Numbered from the stretch's first letter, positions 38,782 to 50,020 are shown. The stretch is 64,000 bases of DNA from Streptomyces mirabilis (GCF_039503195.1 NZ_JBCJKP010000001.1:5580001-5644000), one strand, 5' to 3'. The notes: generated by a model from the letters alone, not told the origin. Made by a program: numbers and translations.

Positions 38782-39636
38782 TCACGCCACCCGCGTGAAC
38801 TCCACCGTCACCTCCGGTGGGCCCCCGGCCACGCCCCGGTAGATCCCCTTGTGCGGGGTGACGTCGTCGTAGTCGCGGCCGCGGCCGACCACGACGTGGG
38901 ACTCGTCGGCCCGGGTGCTGTTGGTGGGGTCGTAGCCGGTCCAGTCGCCGGCCCAGTACTCGATCCAGGCGTGGCTCTGGCCGGCGACGGGGCGGTGGAG
39001 CTCGGCATCGCGTTCGGGGTGGAGGTAGCCCGAGACGTAGCGGGTGGGCACGCCCAGGCCGCGCAGGAGGGCCGCCGTCAGGTGGGTGATGTCCTGGCAG
39101 ACGCCCGCGCCCTGCTCCCAGGCCTCCATGGCGCCGGTGTTCACGCCGGTGGCGCCGGGGAGGTACGAGACCTGGTCGGTGACCATGGACGAGACCGCGA
39201 CCGCCGTCTCGTGGGGGTCCAGGCCCGTCGACGCCGACCTCGCCCGCTCCACCAACTCCCGCGTCACCGTCGTACGGCCGGTCGGGGACGTGTACTCCAG
39301 GAGGCGGGAGTTCGCCGTCGTTCTGGCGACCTCCGCCCAGGTGGGCGCGGGGGCCTGCGGGCCCGGTGGGGCCGTCTCCACCAGGCTCGACGCCGTGATG
39401 GTCAGGTCCTCGTGCGGTTCCATCAGGTCGAAGCCCGTGACCTGGGTGCCCCAGTAGTCCCAGTACGACCAGGTGGGCGTGGTCGGGTTGACCGTGACCC
39501 TGGCGTCCAGGGTCGTCTGGCCGGGGAGTGTCAGGGGGATCATGCGGACCTCGTTGTGGGAGGAGACCGCGGCCTGCGCGTACGAGACGCGGGTGGTGTG
39601 CCGGATCCGCAGCCGGCGTGTCACGGGAGTGCTCAT
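38782..39636 (-). CDS. Transglutaminase-like protease family protein
   Basis: The ATG at 39636 gives 284 residues. The N-terminal domain (RRLRIRHTTRVSYAQAAVSS, HNEVRMIPLTLPGQ) is the bacterial transglutaminase-like N domain. The catalytic triad appears as Cys in GAGVCQDITHL, His in GQSHAWIEYW and Asp in GYDPTNSTRA. It is the last gene of a three-gene set with the alpha-E and circularly permuted ATP-grasp genes, a conserved association. The set may make or cut an unknown peptide or isopeptide bond. Confidence 0.93.
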   Translation of the reverse strand: MSTPVTRRLRIRHTTRVSYAQAAVSSHNEVRMIPLTLPGQTTLDARVTVNPTTPTWSYWDYWGTQVTGFDLMEPHEDLTITASSLVETAPPGPQAPAPTWAEVARTTANSRLLEYTSPTGRTTVTRELVERARSASTGLDPHETAVAVSSMVTDQVSYLPGATGVNTGAMEAWEQGAGVCQDITHLTAALLRGLGVPTRYVSGYLHPERDAELHRPVAGQSHAWIEYWAGDWTGYDPTNSTRADESHVVVGRGRDYDDVTPHKGIYRGVAGGPPEVTVEFTRVA

Positions 39637-39641
39637 CGCGC

Positions 39642-40574
39642 TCACGCTCCTTCCTGGGCCCACTCGACGGGCCCCTGGTACGGGAAGAACCTCTCCGCCA
39701 CCGCCTCCGCCGAGGCCGTGCACGCTTGTTGCAGGTCGCGGAGGAGCAAGGGGAGCTGTTCCTCCAGGGCCGCCAGGTCCAGGTATTCCAGACGGGTTCT
39801 CATACGGCCTATCGGGCGGCGGGCCGGGTCCTGACGGGGGCGGCCGAGGGCGGCGAGGCACTCCTCGGCGGTGGTGAGCGCGTGCAGGGCGGACCGGGGG
39901 AAGTCCCGGTCGAGGAGGAGGAATTCGGCCACTCTCGGGGTGTCGCCGAAACCGCCGTACACCCGGGCATACGCCTCGTCCGCGCCGCTCGCGCTCAGCA
40001 GTGTCGGCCAGTCGGGGGCGTGGGCGGCGTCCAGCACGCGGACGGAGAGGAGCCGTACGGTCATGTCCACCCGCTCCAGGCTCCGGCCCAGCACCACGAA
40101 ACGCCAGCTGTCGTCGCGGCTCATCGTGGAGTCCGCGAGGCCGAAGAAGAGGGCGGCCCGTCGGCGTACCAGCTCCAGGTACGCGTACGGGCCCGTACGG
40201 CGGGCCGCGAGGCGCTGGTCGGCCAGCGCGTGCCAGGTGGAGTTGAGGCACTCCCACATCTCCGAGGAGACGGCCTCGCGGGCGCTGCGGGCGTTGAGGC
40301 GGGCGGCTCCGAGCGCGCCCTCGATGGAGCAGGTGGAGCGGGCGTCGAAGGCGAGTTGGTCCAGGACCTGCTGCATGTCGACGCGTTCGGAGCCCGCGTC
40401 GACACCGAGGATGGCGTACAGGGAGCGGCAGGCCACGTCCTCGTCGCGCCAGGGGTCCTCCAGGAGGCGGTGGAGGTAGGCGTCGAGGATGCGGCCCGTG
40501 GCGTCCGCCCGCTCGACGTAACGGCCCGTCCAGGTCAGGGCCTCGGCTATGCGGGAGAGGATCACGTCGTTCAC
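39642..40574 (-). CDS. Alpha-E domain protein
   Basis: The GTG at 40574 overlaps the stop codon of the ATP-grasp gene by four bases. The 310-residue helical product opens NDVILSRIAEALTWTGRYVE and contains RADATGRILDAYLHRLL, DDSWRFVVLGRSLERVDM and SALHALTTAEECLAALG. These are features of the alpha-E domain. Its role is unknown; it is almost always encoded beside ATP-grasp and transglutaminase genes. Confidence 0.9.
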   Translation of the reverse strand: MNDVILSRIAEALTWTGRYVERADATGRILDAYLHRLLEDPWRDEDVACRSLYAILGVDAGSERVDMQQVLDQLAFDARSTCSIEGALGAARLNARSAREAVSSEMWECLNSTWHALADQRLAARRTGPYAYLELVRRRAALFFGLADSTMSRDDSWRFVVLGRSLERVDMTVRLLSVRVLDAAHAPDWPTLLSASGADEAYARVYGGFGDTPRVAEFLLLDRDFPRSALHALTTAEECLAALGRPRQDPARRPIGRMRTRLEYLDLAALEEQLPLLLRDLQQACTASAEAVAERFFPYQGPVEWAQEGA

Positions 40575-42160
40575 TGCTGCTGTGCCCCTTCCTGTACGAC
40601 GCCACGGGCGCCGTCGGGTCCGAGCTGGCGCGGGACCACGTCCCACGCCGTGCCGCCGCCGTCGGCGTCCTCGGCGATCGAGGTCTCCTCTGTTCGAGCG
40701 AAGTCGAGAACTCGGGGGAGCTCGGCGGGGCCCTCCGCCAGCACCCAGGTGTCCTTGGAGCCGCCGCCCTGACTGGAGTTGACGATGAGGTTGCCCTCCT
40801 GGAGGGCGACCCTGGTGAGGCCGCCGGGCAGTACCCAGACGTCCGTGCCGTCGTTGACGGCGAACGGGCGCAGGTCGATGTGGCGGGGCGCCATCCGGTC
40901 GCCCGCGAGGGTGGGCGAGGTGGAGAGCGCCACGGGCCGCTGCGCGATCCAGCCACGCGGGTCGGCGGCGACGGCCGCCCGGGTGCGCTCCAGGGTGTCC
41001 CGGTCGGCCTTGGGTCCGATGACGATGCCCTGGCCGCCCGCCCCGTCCACCGGCTTGATCACCAGCTGGTCGATCTGATCGAGGACGGCTTCCAACTGGC
41101 CTGGTTCGTCCGGACGGTAGGACTCGACGTTCGGGAGAACGGGCTCCTCGCCGAGGTAGTACCGGATCAGATCGGGTACGTACGTGTAGAGGAGTTTGTC
41201 GTCGGCGATGCCGTTGCCCACGGCGTTGGCGAGCGTGACGGTGCCCGCCTGGGCGGCGCTGAGGATGCCCGGGCAGCCGATCACCGAATCGGGCCGGAAG
41301 TGCAGCGGATCGAGGAAGTCGTCGTCGAGCCGTCGGTATACGACATGCACCGGCATCTCGCCCCGCGTGGTCCGCATCCAGACACGGTTGTTCCGGCAGG
41401 CGAGATCGTGTCCCTCGACCAGCTGCACCCCCATCAGCCGTGCCAGCAGGGCGTGTTCGAAGTAGGCGGCGTTGCTGGGGCCGGGCGTGAGGACGACGAC
41501 CCTCGGGTCGCCGACCCCGTCGGGCGCGGCGGCGCGCAGGGCCGCCAGAAGTCTCTGCGCGTAGCCGTCCACGGGGACGACGTGCTGTTCGGCGAAGAGG
41601 GACGGAAAGATCCTGGTCATCGCGCGCCGGTTCTCGATGACGTACGAGACCCCGGACGGCACGCGGACGTTGTCCTCCAGGACCCGGAAGTCCCCGGCCT
41701 CGTCCCGTACGAGATCGATGCCGGCGACGTGGATCCGTACGCCGCCGGGTGGCTCGATCCCGTGCGCCGCCCGGTGGAAATGGGGGGAGTTGAGCAGGAG
41801 ACGCCAGGGCACGACCCCGTCCTCGAAGGCGCGGCCGGGCCCGTAGGCGTCGGAGAGGTAGGCCTCCAGGGCCCTCACCCGTTGGGAGACACCCCGTTGG
41901 ACGAGGTCCCATTCGAGGGCGTCGAGGATCCTGGGGACCAGGTCCAGCGGCCAGGGGCGCTCCTCGCCCGCGAAGGCGTAGGTCACGCCACGGTCGGTGA
42001 ACGCGCGGGCCATCTGGTCGGCCCGGAAGCGCAGTTCACCCGGTTCGATCGGCTGCAGGGCGGCCAGTACCGGCTCATAGGCGGTCCTGACTTCACCCGG
42101 CCGCTCAAACATCTCGTCCCACGCATCGGCCAACGCGTACGCGTCAAATATGTCCGCCAT
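40571..42160 (-). CDS. Circularly permuted type 2 ATP-grasp protein
   Basis: The ATG at 42160 gives 529 residues, starting MADIFDAYALADAWDEMFER. Family blocks include IDLVRDEAGDFRVLEDNVRV, VLTPGPSNAAYFEHALLARL, KPVDGAGGQGIVIGP and STSPTLAGDRMAPRHIDLRP. They hold the ATP-binding and metal-ligand residues of this carboxylate-amine ligase group. It heads a coupled operon with alpha-E and transglutaminase genes. The substrate is unknown, probably a peptide or amino-acid ligation. Confidence 0.92.
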   Translation of the reverse strand: MADIFDAYALADAWDEMFERPGEVRTAYEPVLAALQPIEPGELRFRADQMARAFTDRGVTYAFAGEERPWPLDLVPRILDALEWDLVQRGVSQRVRALEAYLSDAYGPGRAFEDGVVPWRLLLNSPHFHRAAHGIEPPGGVRIHVAGIDLVRDEAGDFRVLEDNVRVPSGVSYVIENRRAMTRIFPSLFAEQHVVPVDGYAQRLLAALRAAAPDGVGDPRVVVLTPGPSNAAYFEHALLARLMGVQLVEGHDLACRNNRVWMRTTRGEMPVHVVYRRLDDDFLDPLHFRPDSVIGCPGILSAAQAGTVTLANAVGNGIADDKLLYTYVPDLIRYYLGEEPVLPNVESYRPDEPGQLEAVLDQIDQLVIKPVDGAGGQGIVIGPKADRDTLERTRAAVAADPRGWIAQRPVALSTSPTLAGDRMAPRHIDLRPFAVNDGTDVWVLPGGLTRVALQEGNLIVNSSQGGGSKDTWVLAEGPAELPRVLDFARTEETSIAEDADGGGTAWDVVPRQLGPDGARGVVQEGAQQQ

Positions 42161-42607
42161 GGCCCGACGGTAGGTGCGGTACGTAACGTACCGATCACTC
42201 GACGATTTCCGGCAGCTCACGCGATCCGGACAGGGGCGGCGGAGCCCTGGCCGGACGAGGAGTGTCCGGCCAGGGCGGGCCAGGACGCCGTGTCGTCCCG
42301 GTGAACCGGGTCCACCCTGGCACCGGGTCGCGCACCCCGACCACCGTCATCTTGTTGCAGAGCGCCGTGCGGAGGTGGGGATATTTCCGTACGTACATGG
42401 GCGAGAGGGGGCGTGCGAAGGGCGCAGCCGTGTTGCGATGGCGGTCGGGTCCGCGCATAGTTGCGCTGCGGACGGCGCGGAGCGTCACCGTGCCGCAGTG
42501 TGAAGCGTTGTGCCAGGGAACGGTGCGCGGCGTCGCAGCGCCGAGGCTGTGGGGCGTCGCACTGCGGGAGGATGCCGGAGCCGGTGGGCGGGAGCCAGGG
42601 GTGGGAG
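42161..42607. other. Intergenic region between divergent genes
   Basis: These 447 bases hold no convincing gene. Short frames on both strands (for example 42195-42488 minus) are Pro/Arg-rich without family features. The region must hold the promoters of the ATP-grasp operon and of the first LuxR-type regulator. Confidence 0.4.
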
Positions 42608-43642
42608 ATGGCCGGGCACGGGACGGACAGGCATCCGCACGGCGCTGACCGACTGTGCGAGACCGGGGACCGCGTGTATTCCCGGGCGGTGCGGCGCGGG
42701 CGGGTGCCGCGCGCGGACGCGGAAGCGGTGCCCTGTCTGCTGGAGTTGGCGTTGCTGCACCCCGACCCCGACGACATGGGGTGGCTGGTGCCGACCTCGC
42801 CGCAGGAGGTCATGACACGGCTGCTGCGGGGCGTGTACGAGGAAATCAGCGCCAGCCAGGCGCGCGTGGGCGACGCGGTGGCGGCGTTCGAGTGGTACGC
42901 CGGGCTCGGCGGGCGCGTCCAGGCGCCGGGCGAGGGCGTGGCGATCCGAGTCCTGGACGGGCTGCCCCGGATCCGGGCCGCGATGGACGAGGCGACCGAG
43001 GCGTGCGCGACCGAGGTGCTCACCGTGCAGCCCGGCGGTATCCGCCGCGAGGACGAACTCTCCGAGGGACTGCACCGGGCGCTGGAGATGCGCCGGCGGG
43101 GCGTGCGGATGCGCGACCTGTACACGCACGTGGCCCGGCACGGCCAGGGCCTGCACAACTACATGGAGCTGATGGGCGACGCGGCGGAGGCCCGCACCCT
43201 CGACGAAGTCGTCGAGCGCCTCATCCTCTTCGACCGCAAGGTGGCCTTCATCCCGGCGAACGCGGACCGCACGATCGCCCTGGAACTGCGCCACCCCGCC
43301 CTCGTCGACTACCTGGTCACGGTCTTCGAGCGGCTGTGGCGCCTGGCGATCCCGCTCGCGGCGCCGCTCCCGGAGACCGGCATCGACGGCATCACCCACC
43401 GCGAGCGGTCCATCGCCGCGCTGCTGGCGGAGGGACACCAGGACGCGGTGGTCGCGGAGCGGCTGGGTATCAGCGTCCGCACCTGCCGGGCCCACATCGC
43501 ACGTCTCTCGGAGACCCTGGGCGCCGCGAGCCGTACCCAGTTGGGTGTCAGGATCGCGCAGGCGGGTCTGGACGGACCGCAGCGCGCTGCGGAACTGCTG
43601 CCGCTCAGTGATCCGGGTCGAGAATCCCCGACCGCCCGATGA
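42608..43642 (+). CDS. LuxR-type regulator, paralogue 1
   Basis: The ATG at 42608 follows GTGGGAG and gives 344 residues. An N-terminal domain with a TrmB/phospholipase-D-like fold spans about 1-255 (DRVYSRAVRRGRVPRADAEA, LELALLHPDPDDMGWLVP, ATEVLTVQPGG). The C-terminal LuxR helix-turn-helix lies at about 265-325 (ITHRERSIAALLAEGHQDAV, VAERLGISVRTCRAHIARLS). No receiver domain is present. It is convergent with paralogue 2 and their ends overlap by 38 bp. Target and signal are unknown. Confidence 0.85.
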   Translation: MAGHGTDRHPHGADRLCETGDRVYSRAVRRGRVPRADAEAVPCLLELALLHPDPDDMGWLVPTSPQEVMTRLLRGVYEEISASQARVGDAVAAFEWYAGLGGRVQAPGEGVAIRVLDGLPRIRAAMDEATEACATEVLTVQPGGIRREDELSEGLHRALEMRRRGVRMRDLYTHVARHGQGLHNYMELMGDAAEARTLDEVVERLILFDRKVAFIPANADRTIALELRHPALVDYLVTVFERLWRLAIPLAAPLPETGIDGITHRERSIAALLAEGHQDAVVAERLGISVRTCRAHIARLSETLGAASRTQLGVRIAQAGLDGPQRAAELLPLSDPGRESPTAR

Positions 43643-44594
43643 GGTAGCCGAGCTGGGCCCGGCTCTCGCTGCCGAGGGTGACGGCGAGTTTGGCGATGTG
43701 GACGCGGGCGGTGCGGACGTTCATGCCGAGGCGGTCGGCGATCACGGTGTCCGTGTGCCCTTCGACGAGCAGGGCGGCTATGGCGCGTTGGCGGGGGGTG
43801 ATGCCGTTGTGGGACGGGCGCTGGACGGCTTCGGGGTACATGGGCGTGGCCAGGCGCCAGAGCCGGTCGAAGGTGGTCACGAGGTAGGAGACCAGGGCCG
43901 GATGGCGGACTTCCAGGGCGAGGAAGCCGTCTTTGTCGGCCGGGATGAAGGCGACGGTGCGGTCGACGGCGATGAGCCGGTCGGTGATCTCGTCCAGGCT
44001 CCGCGCCTCGACGTCGCCGTTCAGTTGTTCGTAGCGGGCGAGAGTCATGGGTGAGTGGCGGAGCGTGTGCTGGTAGAGGGTGCGGATGCGGGCGCCTCGG
44101 TCGAGCAGGGCCTGGTCGCGGTCCAGGGCGAGGCCCTCGGCCACGACGCCACGGTGACCGGCGAGACCGTTGTGCGGCTGGATGCACAGGATTTCGCGGG
44201 ACGCGGCGGCCATGGCCTCGGTGATGGCCCCGTTGATCCGCTCCGTGCCGCTGAGGACCCGGATCGTCGGGGTGTCCGTGGCTGCCGTGCGCCTGCCGTC
44301 GATACGCATCAGCGGTTCGAACACCGCGGCCAGTCTGGTCTCGCGCCGTCGTTCTTCCGCGACGCGTTCCTCGGAGGTCCGTAGTAACCGGTGGAGGGCA
44401 ACTGCCGGGGCGACGGGCTCCAGCCAGTTCAGATCCTCGATGGCCGGGTGCACCAGTCCGAAGTCGACGAGGCAGGGCGCTTCGGCGGCGTCCGCGCTGC
44501 GTACGCGCCCTGCACGCAGGGCCCGTTCGTACAGCTCCGATCCCGCCGCGCACAGTTCTTCCACGCCGTGGGCCAGGTGCGGGGCGTCGGTCAC
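43605..44594 (-). CDS. LuxR-type regulator, paralogue 2
   Basis: The GTG at 44594 overlaps the stop of paralogue 3 (GTGA), so translation is coupled. The 329-residue product has the same layout: ELYERALRAGRVRSADAAEA and CLVDFGLVHPAIEDLNWLEP, then SREILCIQPHNG, and the LuxR domain ITPRQRAIAALLVEGHTDTV followed by ADRLGMNVRTARVHIAKLA. The frame stays open far upstream, but the upstream part lacks similarity. It is likely an orphan transcription factor. Confidence 0.88.
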   Translation of the reverse strand: MTDAPHLAHGVEELCAAGSELYERALRAGRVRSADAAEAPCLVDFGLVHPAIEDLNWLEPVAPAVALHRLLRTSEERVAEERRRETRLAAVFEPLMRIDGRRTAATDTPTIRVLSGTERINGAITEAMAAASREILCIQPHNGLAGHRGVVAEGLALDRDQALLDRGARIRTLYQHTLRHSPMTLARYEQLNGDVEARSLDEITDRLIAVDRTVAFIPADKDGFLALEVRHPALVSYLVTTFDRLWRLATPMYPEAVQRPSHNGITPRQRAIAALLVEGHTDTVIADRLGMNVRTARVHIAKLAVTLGSESRAQLGYLIGRSGILDPDH

Positions 44595-45583
44595 CCCGCC
44601 GCTCCCTCCTGCTTGAGGATTCCCGATTCCGCTATGAGGTAGCCGAGTTGGGCGCGGCTGCCGCTGCCGAGAGCGGTGGCCAGCTTGGCTATGTGGGCGC
44701 GGCAGGTGCGGACGTTCATGCCGAGACGGCGCGCGATGGCCTCGTCGACGTGGCCCTCCACGAGGAGCTTGGCGATGGAGTGCTGGATGTTGGTGATGCC
44801 GCCCAGGGCGGGTTCGTAGGGGGCGCCGGCGCTGAGTGGGACGGCGCGGTCCCACATGAACTCGAAGACCTTGATCAGATAGCGGACCAGGCCCGGGTGG
44901 CGAAGCTCCAGGGCGACCTGCTGGTCGTCGCGGGTGGGGATGAAGGCGACGCTCTCGTCGCAGACGATGAGACGCTCCACCAGCTCGTCGACGGTGCGGT
45001 ATTCGACCTTGCCGTCCGAGAGCTGGGCCACATACGCCAGCTTCTCGGGACTGTGGCGGGCCGTGTGTTGATACAGCGTCCGGATGCGCACACCACGTTC
45101 GATCAGAGGCCGGTCGCGCTCCAGGCCGAGAAGAAGGCTGCGCTCGGAGCCGCGGTCGCTCGGCTGGATGGTGAGCATCTCGGTCTGGCACTGGGCCGTG
45201 GCCAGGTTGAGCGCCGCGTTGATCCGGTCCCCGCCCTCCAACACCGTGATGGAGTGCGTGGACGTGGCCTCTTGTGCGCTGAGGGCCATGAACGGCTCAA
45301 AAGCATCGCTCAGTTCGACCGACAGCCGTCTGCGCTCGGCGATCTCGCGCTCGATGGGGTTGAGTCGCTGAGCCAGGGCGACGAACGGGGGCACCGGACG
45401 GAGCCAGCTCGCGTCGTCGGGATCGGGGTGAAGGAGCGCGAGTTCCATCAAGCAGGGGGCGGGCGTCACGTCCGCGCGTGCGATTCGTCCGGTGCGCAGG
45501 GCGTTCGCGTAGAGGCGTCCACCCGCCTCGCACAGATCGGTCACCCCGTGGGGATGTGTCGCGTTAGTCTGATTTGTTGCCAA
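44591..45583 (-). CDS. LuxR-type regulator, paralogue 3
   Basis: The start is TTG at 45583 with GGTGGAG just upstream; GTG codons inside (VTDLCEAG) are alternatives. The 330-residue product repeats the pattern GGRLYANALRTGRIARADVT, CLMELALLHPDPDDASWLRP, TEMLTIQPSD and the LuxR domain SIAKLLVEGHVDEAIARRLG with NVRTCRAHIAKLATAL. It is divergently transcribed from the small secreted peptide gene at 45697 across a 113-bp gap, which suggests that it controls that gene. Confidence 0.88.
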   Translation of the reverse strand: MATNQTNATHPHGVTDLCEAGGRLYANALRTGRIARADVTPAPCLMELALLHPDPDDASWLRPVPPFVALAQRLNPIEREIAERRRLSVELSDAFEPFMALSAQEATSTHSITVLEGGDRINAALNLATAQCQTEMLTIQPSDRGSERSLLLGLERDRPLIERGVRIRTLYQHTARHSPEKLAYVAQLSDGKVEYRTVDELVERLIVCDESVAFIPTRDDQQVALELRHPGLVRYLIKVFEFMWDRAVPLSAGAPYEPALGGITNIQHSIAKLLVEGHVDEAIARRLGMNVRTCRAHIAKLATALGSGSRAQLGYLIAESGILKQEGAAG

Positions 45584-45696
45584 AACTCCACCCCCCAGGG
45601 TCCTGAACGTGCAGGAACATGATGCATCGATTATGTGGCCACGACGTGCCCGAATGAGCCATCGTCTTACTCGACGGGGGAAGACGGGACTTTCAA

Positions 45697-45900
45697 GTGA
45701 GGACGAAGCCGACTATGCGTAACAAAATGCTTCGCTCGGTGCTTGTCGCCGCCTTCTCCGCCGTGGTGGCATTCGGAGCTCTGGGCGGCCTCTCCGGCGC
45801 GAAGGGTGATGTCCGGGCGGACAGTCACTGGCCGGCGGCAGCAGCGGACATCCAGACCATCCAGACGGTGAGTACGGCGGACGACGGCTCCGGGAGCTGA
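45697..45900 (+). CDS. Short secreted peptide, possible signal or product
   Basis: The GTG at 45697 or the ATG at 45715 gives 67 or 61 residues. A clear signal peptide (KMLRSVLVAAFSAVVAFGAL) is followed by a short mature part with SGAKGDVRADSHWPAAAADI and a Thr/Asp/Gly/Ser tail. It lies 1 bp before the Rieske-like gene and is probably cotranscribed. It might be a secreted peptide sensed or controlled by the nearby LuxR-type regulators. No known peptide family is recognised. Confidence 0.65.
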   Translation: MRTKPTMRNKMLRSVLVAAFSAVVAFGALGGLSGAKGDVRADSHWPAAAADIQTIQTVSTADDGSGS

Positions 45901-45901
45901 C

Positions 45902-46237
45902 GTGACCACACCCCCCGACGACCGATCCTTCCGCCGAGAAATGGCCACCGCATACCGCTCCGGCTGGCACTTCATCGACCTGGCCACCGCCATTCCCCAC
46001 AGTGGTGACTCGTTGATGGTGACGGTGTTCGGAGAGCCGGTCGTCGTCACCCGGGATGACGACGAGGACGTCCGGGCGTACCGGTGTCTGCGGCGCCCGC
46101 GCGGCGCGCCGCAGCCCGTGCGGTGTGCCATTCGGTACGGAATGATCTTTGTGAACCTCGACCAGCGTGACCACCAACTGGACGAGCCGGAAGTCCCGGA
46201 CGTAAGGACCATCTCAGCCACCCCCCGCAGTGCCTGA
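45902..46237 (+). CDS. Compact Rieske-like protein lacking iron-sulfur ligands
   Basis: The GTG at 45902 follows the peptide gene's stop by one base. The 111-residue product reads SGWHFIDLATAIPHSGDSLM and VTVFGEPVVVTRDDDEDVRA, like the N-terminus of Rieske ring-hydroxylating oxygenases. The CxH and CxxH iron-sulfur ligands should follow; instead comes YRCLRRPRGAPQ, then YGMIFVNLDQRD, the segment normally after the second ligand pair. It therefore looks internally deleted or adapted to a non-redox role. Confidence 0.6.
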   Translation: MTTPPDDRSFRREMATAYRSGWHFIDLATAIPHSGDSLMVTVFGEPVVVTRDDDEDVRAYRCLRRPRGAPQPVRCAIRYGMIFVNLDQRDHQLDEPEVPDVRTISATPRSA

Positions 46238-46378
46238 CGCGATTCCCCCGTCGTAGTAGATCGCGCAGGTACTTCCCCGCAGCGGCGTCACCGTGACCTG
46301 AACACGGTGACGCCGCTGCAGTTTTGGGCGAAAGATCCACGTATCCGCCCCTCTTCATGCCATCTCCACAACGGCTGA

Positions 46379-46713
46379 GATCAGCCGGGTCTCACGCCCG
46401 CGGCCGGCGGGTCCCACGCCGGGGACCGGTCGGCCGGGTCATACGCCCGGGGCCGGTCAGCCGGATTCCGCGCCCACGGCGGTTCAGCCGGGTCCCGCGC
46501 CCGAGACTGGTCGGCCGGGTTCCGCGCCGGGGGCTGGTCGGCCGGGTCTCACGCCCCGAGGCCGATCAGTCGGACCGCGCGCCCGGGATCGGGGCCGGCT
46601 AGTCGGACCGCGCGCCCGGGTCGTTCGGCCGGGCCGCACGCCCGTGGTCGGTCGGTCGGTCGGGTCCCGCGCCCCGGGGCCGGTCGGCCGGGCCCGCGGC
46701 CGGTCAGCCGTGT
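46379..46713. repeat. Degenerate 27-bp tandem repeat array
   Basis: About a dozen imperfect units of the type GGTCGGCCGGGTCCCGCGCC plus 7 bases fill the space between the Rieske-like gene and the PPOX gene. Units range from 20 to 33 bp, most are 27. The last unit contains the stop codon of the minus-strand PPOX gene. No protein is confidently encoded, though a plus-strand frame would give a repeating VGRVxRPxP pattern. Confidence 0.75.
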
Positions 46714-47117
46714 CCCATCGCCGAGGTCAGGGTGATCTCGATCGCCACCCGGTCGGGGTTCGGCGAGGGCACCCTCCCGTACCGCTCCGCGTACCGCCGC
46801 TCCGCCTCCGCGACACGCGTGGCGTCGGCGGCGATCCTCGCGCGCCCCTCCAGCGTCGCCCACCGGCGTCCGTCCACCTGGCAGACCGAGACGCGCGCCC
46901 CCTGCGCCCCCGCGGCCAGTACGTGCCCCACCTTCGCGCTGGACTTGTTGGTGATCACCCGAGCCAGGCCCGCCTCGGGGTCGTATGTAACCCCGACGGG
47001 CACGACGTGCGGGCTGCCGTCCGCCCGGAGGGTGGTGAGGGTGCACAGATGACGTTCCCGCCAGAAGGTGAGGTACGCGGGGTCGGGATCGTGGGGGTCC
47101 ACGGGGTATGCGCTCAT
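46704..47117 (-). CDS. PPOX-class (F420-dependent-like) oxidoreductase
   Basis: The ATG at 47117 gives 137 residues. The split-barrel FMN/F420-binding pattern is seen: YLTFWRERHLCTLTTLRADG, HVVPVGVTYDPEAGLARVIT, NKSSAKVGHVLAAGAQGARV and VDGRRWATLEGRARI. Actinobacterial proteins of this type bind F420 or haem and reduce various small compounds. The gene is divergent from clpB; the space between includes a HAIR box. Its 3' end lies in the tandem repeat array. Confidence 0.88.
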   Translation of the reverse strand: MSAYPVDPHDPDPAYLTFWRERHLCTLTTLRADGSPHVVPVGVTYDPEAGLARVITNKSSAKVGHVLAAGAQGARVSVCQVDGRRWATLEGRARIAADATRVAEAERRYAERYGRVPSPNPDRVAIEITLTSAMGHG

Positions 47118-47165
47118 GGTCGGAAATGTATCCCCACCCGTGAGTGCCATGGCTTCCCGAGCGTC

Positions 47166-47186
47166 CTTGAGTGGAATAGACTCAAC
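47166..47186. promoter_or_regulatory. HAIR operator upstream of clpB
   Basis: CTTGAGT-GGAATAG-ACTCAAC matches the HspR-binding consensus with one terminal mismatch. It lies 75 bp before the clpB start. In Streptomyces clpB is part of the HspR regulon, so co-regulation with dnaK is expected. Confidence 0.92.
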
Positions 47187-47261
47187 TTTGTGTACGTTGG
47201 GTGAGTCAGTCCGTACAGAAGAGTCGTACATCAGGGTCGTATTGAGGAGGAGAACGCGAAC

Positions 47262-49847
<2,586 letters not shown>

Positions 49848-50020
49848 CCCGGACGGGCTGATTCTCAGCGGTCGACGGCGCGGTCCCGGCGGCGCCGTCG
49901 TCACTGGCCGCAGCGGATACACACTCCTGGTGGTGGTGTCCGTGCCTTTGCCTGTGGGGGTTGCCACTGACCGCCCGTGATGGGGGAGGATGGCAGCATC
50001 CGTACGAAGGGAAATACACG

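Noticed and set aside
42195..42488. Minus-strand 97-codon frame upstream of the first LuxR-type gene
   Set aside because: Arg/Pro-rich sequence with no ribosome site or similarity.
46324..46602. Plus-strand frame encoding a repeating VGRVxRP pattern
   Set aside because: It is the direct translation of the tandem repeat and has no good start or homologue.
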